Below are positions 58,280 through 64,000 of a stretch of DNA of 64,000 nt, in pieces (the first letter of the stretch is position 1; every line of letters starts with the position of its first letter). Under the pieces are notes generated by a model, which was not told where the DNA came from, did no database searches, and saw nothing but the letters and a program-made list of their open reading frames with translations. Source of the DNA: Candidatus Enterosoma merdigallinarum (GTDB taxonomy: Bacteria; Bacillota_I; Bacilli_A; RFN20; CAG-288); contig DVNL01000007.1 in the NCBI GenBank assembly GCA_018714385.1, positions 157,657-221,656 on the forward strand. Direction: 5' to 3'. Position numbers and translations under genes: made by a program.

Positions 58280-58987
58280 TTACCACTCGATCTCCTCGAT
58301 GTCCTTCGGTTTTTCGTTCATCTCGATGGATTCGACAGAACCGTTCTTGATATGGACGACTTCGTCCGCCATGTCCTTGATGGCGGAGTTGTGGGTCACG
58401 ACGATGATCGTCTTCCCCTGGTCATGGGACATGTCTTTGAGCAGCTTGAGGATCGTCTTTCCCGTCTGATAGTCCAAAGCACCAGTCGGTTCGTCGCACA
58501 AAAGGATCTTGGGATTCTTTGCCAAGGCTCTGGCTATGGAGACGCGCTGCTGTTCGCCACCGGAAAGCTGGGCAGGGAAATTGTTCATTCTTTCCTGGAG
58601 GCCGACTTTGGCGAGGATGTCTTCCGGAGAAAAGGCGTCACGGCACATTTCCGTCGAGAGCTCGACGTTCTCCTTGGCCGTCAGGTTCGGCATCAGGTTG
58701 TAGAACTGAAAGACGAATCCGACATCGTTGCGACGATAGTCGCAGAGCTGCCGGTCGTTGAAAGAAAGAAGATTCTTTCCATCGATGACAAGCTCGCCTT
58801 CATCGGCCTTGTCCATGCCTCCGATGAGGTTGAGGGCAGTCGTCTTCCCCGATCCGGAAGGGCCGAGGACGATACAGAATTTGCCTTCTTCGACATCGAA
58901 AGAGAGATCGTTGACGGCTTTGATGACGTTGTCGCCCACGTGGAAGACTTTCATGACGTGGGAGATTTTGACCATGGTTTTTTTCAT
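58280..58987 (-). CDS. MacB/LolD-type ABC ATPase
   Basis: This 235-residue ATPase has Walker [10 protein letters not shown], signature [14 protein letters not shown], Walker [13 protein letters not shown] and H-loop VTHN. These match the LolD/MacB branch that drives mechanotransmission rather than classic import. It precedes the FtsX-type permease. A second in-frame ATG at 58975 is a possible start, since neither has a strong Shine-Dalgarno. A TetR gene is divergent and probably represses it. Confidence 0.94.
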   Translation of the reverse strand: MKKTMVKISHVMKVFHVGDNVIKAVNDLSFDVEEGKFCIVLGPSGSGKTTALNLIGGMDKADEGELVIDGKNLLSFNDRQLCDYRRNDVGFVFQFYNLMPNLTAKENVELSTEMCRDAFSPEDILAKVGLQERMNNFPAQLSGGEQQRVSIARALAKNPKILLCDEPTGALDYQTGKTILKLLKDMSHDQGKTIIVVTHNSAIKDMADEVVHIKNGSVESIEMNEKPKDIEEIEW

Positions 58988-59060
58988 AGGTTTGCTGTGA
59001 TTTCTGTCTCGATAAAATTATAGTTTTTCTCTTGATTGTTTTCAATTTTAATAATTTTAA

Positions 59061-59107
59061 CATTAAATCAAATGGTGTTGATAAAATAGACAGATTTGAT
59101 TAAAATG
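59061..59107 (+). promoter_or_regulatory. TetR promoter with an inverted repeat operator
   Basis: The promoter TTGATA-17-TAAAAT (59078-59106) is flanked by AATCAAAT (59066-59073) and ATTTGATT (59094-59101); outward, CATT and AATG also pair with one mismatch zone. The repeat covers the -10 box. Confidence 0.7.
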
Positions 59108-59128
59108 TTGACTGATGTGGAGGCGAAT

Positions 59129-59707
59129 ATGCGAACGGAAAAAAACGATCTGCGCTCCCTTTATTCAAAGAGCGTCATCAAAAGGACTCTTGTTCAGCTT
59201 CTTGAGACCAAGACAATCGACAAAATCTCCGTTGCCGAGCTATGCAAGGAATGCAAAATCAATCGTGGGACTTTCTACAACCACTTTTATGATATCTACG
59301 ATGTCTATCGCAACGTTGAAAGCGATTTCTTCAACGAGATACGCTCCCGTCTCGATGCCATCAGTCTGTACAAACTCGACACGGATTTCTTTGTCGCCCT
59401 GCTGAGATTTTTCTATGATTCCCCCGTCATGGCTCGCATCTCGGCGACGAGCGTCCACGATTCCGAGCTCATCGCCAAGGTGAGAGGGATGATCCGCGAG
59501 AAAGTCATCCACGACTTGGAGGGGCATGGGGTGGCATACGATTCGAAAAAGATGGAAGGGTTGTTCGGCTACATCGTCGGCGGTTGCTCCTATCTTATCA
59601 CGCGTTGGGTCTTGACCCGCAAGGAAAAAGACATTCCAAAAGTGGCGGAGGAGTGCTCCGAGTACACGAGGAAGCTTCTTTCCATCTATCTCGAAAACGG
59701 AAAATGA
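59129..59707 (+). CDS. TetR-family regulator, divergent from the ABC operon
   Basis: This 192-residue protein has the TetR DNA-binding domain (about 10-60): SVIKRTLVQLLETKTID followed by ISVAELCKECKINRGTFYNHF. The C-terminal helical domain is of the TetR_C_7-like kind common in Bacillota. The start is ATG 59129 with GGAGG six bases upstream; 59096 in frame lies ahead of the -10 box. It probably controls the divergent MacB/FtsX genes and itself through the inverted repeat between them. Its stop abuts the M29 stop. Confidence 0.92.
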   Translation: MRTEKNDLRSLYSKSVIKRTLVQLLETKTIDKISVAELCKECKINRGTFYNHFYDIYDVYRNVESDFFNEIRSRLDAISLYKLDTDFFVALLRFFYDSPVMARISATSVHDSELIAKVRGMIREKVIHDLEGHGVAYDSKKMEGLFGYIVGGCSYLITRWVLTRKEKDIPKVAEECSEYTRKLLSIYLENGK

Positions 59708-60937
59708 TCAAATCGCCCAGCGGCCGTTGCGGAAGATGGGGATGACTTTCCCGTCTTTCGTCGTGCCGTCGATGTCCAAAGTCTCGTCGCCGATCATGAA
59801 GTCGACGTGGACGGTGGAGACATTGAGCGGATATTTGGCTATCTCGGCTTCGTCCATCTTCTCGTAGCCTTTGATGAGCATGCTGAAGGCGCGGCCGAAA
59901 GCGAGGTGGCAGGAGGCATTCTCGTCGTAGAGGGTGGAGAAGAAGAGCTTTCCTGTCTCATTGATGGGAGAGTCGACGGGGACGAGGGCGCATTCGCCGA
60001 GGTAATATCCGTTTTCACTGTTGAAGATTGCGTCCTTGAGGACTTCCTCGCCCTTTTCGGCATGAACCTCGACGATCTTTCCTTCATGGAAACGGAGAGA
60101 GAAGTTTTCGACGACCTCGCCTCGCAGGCTTAGAGGCTTTGTCGCATAGACGATGCCTTCCGTCTTGTACTTGTCCGGAGAGGTGAAGCACTCCTCCGTC
60201 GGGATGTTGGGCTGGAAGTGGATGCGGCTTGTCTTCGCATATTCACCGCCGGCTTCCCAGATGACGTCATCCACGAGGCCGACATGCAGGTCCGTGCCTT
60301 TCTTGGAGGTGTAGTGCAGGGCGACGAGGCCGAGCGAATTCATCTTGTCCATATGGCTGACGAGGTTCCGGTCGTGTCTCTTCCAATTCTCGATGGGATC
60401 CCCCTCGTCGGCGCGGGAGACTTTCAGGATCAGGGAAAGGAGTTTTTCCTTGGCCTCTTCGTCGTCAAGATCGGGGAAGACTTTCTTGGCCCATCCCAGA
60501 GAGGGATAGCCGGCGATGGTCCACTGGCACTCGCTGTCCCACTTGGAACGATAGTTCCAGATCTCTTTGGCTTTGGAGGAGGTGATGCGTCCGTTCTTTG
60601 CCTGGTCGATGCCTTTCAGCGCATCAGGATCGTCCGATTCGATGAAGATGCGGCAGGGGAACTTCTTCAGGAAGTGTTCCTGCTCGGCCTTCTCCATCTC
60701 GTCGAGATGGCAGAAGAGTTCCTCTTCGCCATAGGCGAGATCGAGCTTGCTCCTTTCCGAATCGGTGTACTTGACGTAGACCCGGCTCGCCCCGGCAAGG
60801 TAGCACTCTTTGACGACGAGTCGGATGAAATCATAGATTTCGACGGAAGCCGTCACGAAGACTTCCTGCCCTTTTTGCACGTTGGCACCCGTCCTGACGA
60901 TGAGGCGGGCATAGTTTTCGATGATCTGTTTGTCCAT
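59708..60937 (-). CDS. M29 family aminopeptidase (AmpS/PepS type)
   Basis: This 409-residue metal-dependent exopeptidase removes N-terminal amino acids from peptides in the cytoplasm. Family landmarks: FVTASVEIYDFIRLV near the start, NIPTEECFTSPD with a metal-binding Glu, YYLGECALVP with the next Glu, and TLYDENASCHLAFG with the His. DFMIGDETLDIDG closes the active-site region. It lies 26 bases after rmuC in the leftward direction, but an extended -10 (TGATAGAAT, 60958-60966) gives it a possible own promoter. Confidence 0.94.
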   Translation of the reverse strand: MDKQIIENYARLIVRTGANVQKGQEVFVTASVEIYDFIRLVVKECYLAGASRVYVKYTDSERSKLDLAYGEEELFCHLDEMEKAEQEHFLKKFPCRIFIESDDPDALKGIDQAKNGRITSSKAKEIWNYRSKWDSECQWTIAGYPSLGWAKKVFPDLDDEEAKEKLLSLILKVSRADEGDPIENWKRHDRNLVSHMDKMNSLGLVALHYTSKKGTDLHVGLVDDVIWEAGGEYAKTSRIHFQPNIPTEECFTSPDKYKTEGIVYATKPLSLRGEVVENFSLRFHEGKIVEVHAEKGEEVLKDAIFNSENGYYLGECALVPVDSPINETGKLFFSTLYDENASCHLAFGRAFSMLIKGYEKMDEAEIAKYPLNVSTVHVDFMIGDETLDIDGTTKDGKVIPIFRNGRWAI

Positions 60938-60963
60938 GTTTCTGTTTCTCCTCGACTATTCTA

Positions 60964-62220
60964 TCACTCCAAAGGGACGTCCTGTCCGAGCTCTGGCATT
61001 CTTTCCTCTTCCGGAAGGGCGATGGAGCGCAGGCTGGCCTCGATCTTCCTCGTCTTTGCCCCGACGAGGTCCTCCAGCTTTTCGCGTGTCCTGTCAAGGT
61101 TCGTTAAAGCATCGGAGAGGGTCCGGGAGAATTTCGAGAACTCCTGCTTTACCTTTCCGAGGAGGGCATGGACCTCGTTTGTCTTCTTTTCGATCGCCAG
61201 CGTCTTGAAGCCGACGGAAAGGGCGTTGAGGAAGGCGCACATGGTGGATGGGCCGGCGATGACGACATGGTGCTGGCGCTGCAGTTCCTCGAGCAGTCCC
61301 ATTTTCAGGACTTCGGAATAAAGGCTCTCCACGGGGAGGAAGAGAACGGCGAATTCCGTCGTGTGCGGGACGTCGATGTATTTGTCCGCGATATCTTTGG
61401 CGAAAAGCAGGACGCTTCTCTTCAGCTCCTTTCTGGCCGAGTCCGCGCCTTCTTTGTCTCCGGCTTCCAATGCTTCTTCCAGCCTTTCGTAAGGGGCCAG
61501 AGGAAACTTGCTGTCGACAGGGACGTAGACGGGTTCCTTGCCCTTGCCGGGCAGGGCGATAGCAAATTCGACCGGGTCCCGCGAGCCCTTCTTCGTGACG
61601 ATGTTTCGTTCGTATTGCCCCGGGACGAGGATCTCCTCGAGGATGTTGGCAAGCTGCGTCTCGCCCAGGATTCCTTTCGTTTTGACGTTCGTCAGGACCT
61701 TCTTCAGGGACGAGACGTCCTCGCCGATGCGCGTCATTTCGCCGACGGCCTTGTAGACATCCTTGAGTTGGCCGACAACGCTCTGGAAAGATTGGGCGAG
61801 TCTCTCGTCGAGAGCCTTCTGGAGCTTCTCGTCGACGACATTGCGGATCTCGCCGAGCTTTTTCTCGTTGCTCTCGCGCATCTCTTGCAGGCTGCTTTTG
61901 ACACCGGAAAGTCCATCCGCGAGGATCTTGTTCATATTTTCTAGGCGCAGATGGAGGCTTTCAGCCATTTGCTTCTGCGCCTGTTCCTGGCTTTTATCGA
62001 AAGCGGAAGTCCAGGACGAAAGCAGACGTTGGATGGCATCGAGCTGGTTCTTCAGCAGCGAGTCCATCGCATCGAATTGGCTTTTCAGAAAGGTAATGTC
62101 TTTGGCGGAAGAGGCGGGCGATTCCTCTTCCTTCTTCTTTCGAAACTGAAGGAAAAAGATGAGAAGAAGGATGAGGACGGCACAGGAAACGAAGAGGGAG
62201 AGGATAGAAAGGATCTCCAT
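60964..62220 (-). CDS. rmuC: RmuC-type DNA recombination protein
   Basis: This 418-residue protein has an N-terminal membrane helix (about 5-24), a long coiled coil (about 35-150) and the RmuC nuclease-like domain. The latter holds KGILGETQLANILEEIL, PVDSKFPLAPYERL and YIDVPHTTEFAVLFLPVESL. It is thought to limit DNA inversions and rearrangements. The ATG has GGAGG eight bases upstream and a TATAAT at 62242-62247 on the minus strand. Confidence 0.95.
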   Translation of the reverse strand: MEILSILSLFVSCAVLILLLIFFLQFRKKKEEESPASSAKDITFLKSQFDAMDSLLKNQLDAIQRLLSSWTSAFDKSQEQAQKQMAESLHLRLENMNKILADGLSGVKSSLQEMRESNEKKLGEIRNVVDEKLQKALDERLAQSFQSVVGQLKDVYKAVGEMTRIGEDVSSLKKVLTNVKTKGILGETQLANILEEILVPGQYERNIVTKKGSRDPVEFAIALPGKGKEPVYVPVDSKFPLAPYERLEEALEAGDKEGADSARKELKRSVLLFAKDIADKYIDVPHTTEFAVLFLPVESLYSEVLKMGLLEELQRQHHVVIAGPSTMCAFLNALSVGFKTLAIEKKTNEVHALLGKVKQEFSKFSRTLSDALTNLDRTREKLEDLVGAKTRKIEASLRSIALPEEERMPELGQDVPLE

Positions 62221-62256
62221 AGGATTGACCTCCTATGATTCATTATAGGTGCAGAC

Positions 62257-62997
62257 TCAGCGTTTTTCTTCCGAAGGGAGATCGATACCTTTTGTCAAGG
62301 CTCGATACAGCTGCTTGCGTGTCTTCGCCTTGCTGGAGGTGATGTCCTGGAAAAGCTCGTTGTTTTTGAAGAGCCGGAAGAAAAGCGTATTGAACAAGAT
62401 CTCGTAGAGGGCGAGGATCAAAGCGGATTTAAGGAGATTGAACGGGATATAGACCGCGAAAATGATGCCGGCATAGGGGAAGGGGAAGCCCATGCTTCCC
62501 AAGCTATCTTCCACCGCCTTGACGGCTGCGGAATCAAAGCAGGTCGTGTACCGCAGGGAGAGATAAGTCGGTGTGATGAAAAGGAAATTCAAGAGGGTCA
62601 TGATGACGGCCACAAAGAGGGCGATAAAAAGGTATCCAACAAGACGGAATTTGAACCCTTTTCTGAACAGATGGAAAAGATGGCTTGAAATGAAGATGCC
62701 GAACAAATAGAGCAAAGAAGAAAGAATGGCTGCGAGATCGCCGATATACAAGGCCTCACCGACGGATGTGGGCATCGTCAGCATATGGATCAGTGTCTTG
62801 ATGAAGGCTATGGAACAAGCCCCGGGAAATCCGGTCAGGACGTATCCGACGATGATGGTGAGGTCGGAGATTTCGATTTCACACCAGGACGCAAAGGGGT
62901 AGGGAATCTTGACGTAGAGCATCAAGACGACGCCGAGAGCGGAAAGAAGGGCGATGATGGCCATACGATAGACGACGAGTGACGATTTTCTTCTCAT
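62257..62997 (-). CDS. ribU: Riboflavin ECF transporter S component (RibU-like)
   Basis: This 246-residue membrane protein has about six helices. KIPYPFASWCEIEISDLTIIVGY and the following IKTLIHMLTMP match the vitamin-binding loop region of RibU-type S components. The FMN riboswitch upstream makes riboflavin the predicted substrate. It needs the shared EcfAAT module, which is not in the window. The gene has a 40-residue charged C-terminal tail. Its Shine-Dalgarno lies inside a leader hairpin, so translation as well as transcription may be switched. Confidence 0.9.
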   Translation of the reverse strand: MRRKSSLVVYRMAIIALLSALGVVLMLYVKIPYPFASWCEIEISDLTIIVGYVLTGFPGACSIAFIKTLIHMLTMPTSVGEALYIGDLAAILSSLLYLFGIFISSHLFHLFRKGFKFRLVGYLFIALFVAVIMTLLNFLFITPTYLSLRYTTCFDSAAVKAVEDSLGSMGFPFPYAGIIFAVYIPFNLLKSALILALYEILFNTLFFRLFKNNELFQDITSSKAKTRKQLYRALTKGIDLPSEEKR

Positions 62998-63006
62998 ATG
63001 AGAAAA

Positions 63007-63027
63007 GCCTCCTTTCTTCAGGGAGGC
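63007..63027 (-). promoter_or_regulatory. Riboswitch expression hairpin hiding the Shine-Dalgarno
   Basis: On the minus strand GCCTCC pairs with GGAGGC, and the second arm is the Shine-Dalgarno (AAAGGAGG) of ribU, ten bases before the ATG. It is followed by TTTTCT, so it could also act as a weak terminator. Confidence 0.75.
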
Positions 63028-63052
63028 CTAGTTGTTTCATGACCATGACCTT

Positions 63053-63166
63053 GACTTCTTCCATCCAGCCTTTACTGTCGCCTCCGGAATCGCACCGGAT
63101 CGTGGAACCATGACCGTTCCTCGCGGGGTTTACCGCCGAGTGGGAATTTCACCCTACCCTGAAGTC
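63053..63166 (-). ncRNA. FMN riboswitch (RFN element)
   Basis: Read on the minus strand, the element opens GACTTCAGGG, continues with AGGGTGAAATTCCC and GGCGGTAAACCCCGCGAG, and has CCGGTGCGATTCCGG and GGCTGGATGG before closing with GAAGAAGTC. These are the conserved RFN segments in the right order, and the P1 stem GACTTC/GAAGTC is intact. High FMN should reduce ribU expression. Confidence 0.96.
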
Positions 63167-63172
63167 GAAAAT

Positions 63173-63201
63173 AGATTAGCAGGGCGATTCTTCTTTGTAA
63201 A
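63173..63201 (-). promoter_or_regulatory. Promoter of the FMN riboswitch and ribU
   Basis: TTTACA, a 17-base spacer and TAATCT preceded by TGC on the minus strand. The transcript would start at the first base of P1. Confidence 0.7.
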
Positions 63202-63210
63202 GGCTTCCAA

Positions 63211-64000
63211 TCAAGTTTTGATCGTCACGTGCGATCCCTTGCCGTCCTTGGTCACGACGATCTGCTTGTCGATGCTTTCCTTCAGCTCGTCGACATGGGA
63301 GATGATTCCGACAAGGCGCTTTCCGTCGGAGAGCTTTTGCAGGAGAGCGATGGCGCTATGGAGGGCGTTTTCGTCGAGCGTCCCGAAGCCTTCGTCGATG
63401 AACATGGCTTCCAATCGGATGCCGCCGCTCATCTCCTGGACGACATCGCTTAGGCCCAACGCCAAGGCGAGGGCCGCCATGAAGGATTCGCCGCCGGAAA
63501 GAGTCGAGACGTCGCGATAGCGCCCCGTCCCGCGGTCGAGTATTTCCAGGTCCAATCCGGTCTGGGATCTTCTGTCCCGTCCTTCCTCTTTCAGACGGAA
63601 AGAATAGACGCCATCGGTGAGCAGGGAAAGCCTTTTGTTGGCGCTTCGAACGACGATTTTGAAATAGTATTGCTGAACATAGGCTTCGAACGAAATCTTT
63701 GGTCGGTCAGGCAATTGCCCGGCGATGAGCAGATAGATCTCGCTGACGATGCTGAATTCCTCAAGGATTCCCTTTCTTTCCGCCGCACATTTTTGCAGTG
63801 ACTCGAGGCTTGCCCTGTTTCGGATGAGATCGGAAGCAATTTTTTCCCTCTTTTCTTTCGTGGAGGTTTTCTCGTCTAGGAGATTTTTCTTTTTTTCCTG
63901 CAACGGGAGAAGGTCGACTTTTTCGTCATCGCCGACTTGGGATTTCAATGTCGCAAAACGGCCTTCTTTCTCGGCTATCCCTTCCCGATAGGCGCGGACT
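63211..64000 (-). CDS. sbcC: SbcC exonuclease subunit, C-terminal part (cut by the window)
   Basis: The frame is open to the right edge, so only about the last 263 residues are seen. The end of the coiled coil is followed by the second half of the SMC-like ATPase: STLSGGESFMAALALALGLSD (signature), LEAMFIDEGFGTLD (Walker B) and VGIISHVDELKE (H-loop). With SbcD it forms a nuclease that opens DNA hairpins and processes ends. A TTG at 63948 is an internal Leu. Its stop lies just before the ribU promoter. Confidence 0.95.
   Translation of the reverse strand, partial: VRAYREGIAEKEGRFATLKSQVGDDEKVDLLPLQEKKKNLLDEKTSTKEKREKIASDLIRNRASLESLQKCAAERKGILEEFSIVSEIYLLIAGQLPDRPKISFEAYVQQYYFKIVVRSANKRLSLLTDGVYSFRLKEEGRDRRSQTGLDLEILDRGTGRYRDVSTLSGGESFMAALALALGLSDVVQEMSGGIRLEAMFIDEGFGTLDENALHSAIALLQKLSDGKRLVGIISHVDELKESIDKQIVVTKDGKGSHVTIKT

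Noticed and set aside
59316..59330. Match to the cre consensus inside the TetR gene
   Set aside because: The consensus is degenerate and the match lies within codons of a conserved helical domain, away from promoters.
63946..63948. TTG as start of the sbcC fragment
   Set aside because: The frame is open to the window edge and the conserved C-terminal half needs an upstream N-terminal half.

Overview
The window is a 64 kb piece of a bacterial chromosome with moderately high GC (roughly half), dense genes, short intergenic gaps and strong Shine-Dalgarno sequences. The gene set points to a fermentative, anaerobic, monoderm Bacillota lineage, probably class Bacilli and close to gut Erysipelotrichales-like groups. 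The signs are the Asp23/FakA pair with a DegV protein, long-form HPF, cre-like sites, LmrCD-type and YtrABC-type ABC systems, many lipoproteins with Ser/Thr/Pro linkers, no outer-membrane genes, and pyruvate formate-lyase and a lactate dehydrogenase family protein as fermentation enzymes. I see no rRNA, tRNA, CRISPR array, prophage or insertion sequence. The lineage call is inference.

Layout. 1-6.4 kb: a polysaccharide-use operon with two domain-permuted, membrane-anchored GH3 glycosidases around a carbohydrate-binding lipoprotein. 6.4-12.2 kb: housekeeping genes (aldo/keto reductase, thioesterase, DUF1275 membrane protein, oligoendopeptidase F, DegV, TetR). 12.3-14.6 kb: a large lipoprotein with a paralogue at 28.7-30.8 kb. 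14.8-16.5 kb: cysK-cysE. 16.7-21.9 kb: a small HTH protein preceded by two 16-bp palindromes, then a leftward operon of a lactate dehydrogenase family protein, an aminotransferase and an HPr-kinase-like P-loop protein, with divergent nnrE. 22.1-24.5 kb: GntR-ABC-permease. 24.6-27.6 kb: pflB-pflA. 30.9-33.1 kb: two overlapping Nfu-type genes, pduL and a phospholipase C-like gene. 33.3-38.6 kb: rnfCDGEA followed by a NusG-domain-II protein and a Gx transporter. 38.7-41.6 kb: TSCPD protein, metK and a PLP decarboxylase. 42.7-47.2 kb: hpf, an ApbE-type flavin transferase, a HAD phosphatase and an unknown membrane-associated pair. 47.3-50.9 kb: small genes, NUDIX, MazG, Asp23 and fakA. 51-55.2 kb: MarR plus a heterodimeric ABC exporter. 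55.3-56.3 kb: a barnase-family RNase lipoprotein. 56.4-59.7 kb: a MacB/FtsX-type ABC system with divergent TetR. 59.7-64 kb: M29 aminopeptidase, rmuC, an FMN-riboswitch-controlled ribU and the C-terminal part of sbcC.

How the parts connect. PflBA, PduL and the lactate dehydrogenase family protein are fermentative carbon outlets. The Rnf-like complex, ApbE and riboflavin uptake form a flavin and electron-transfer theme. The most unusual signal is the Rnf operon. No rnfB lies in it, RnfA lacks both cysteines that normally hold the intramembrane iron-sulphur cluster, RnfE lacks at least one, and RnfG has an altered flavin-attachment motif. Other notable points are the cell-surface barnase-like RNase, the pair of large orphan lipoproteins, and several genes whose -10 box lies only 7-10 bases before the start codon, which predicts leaderless mRNAs.
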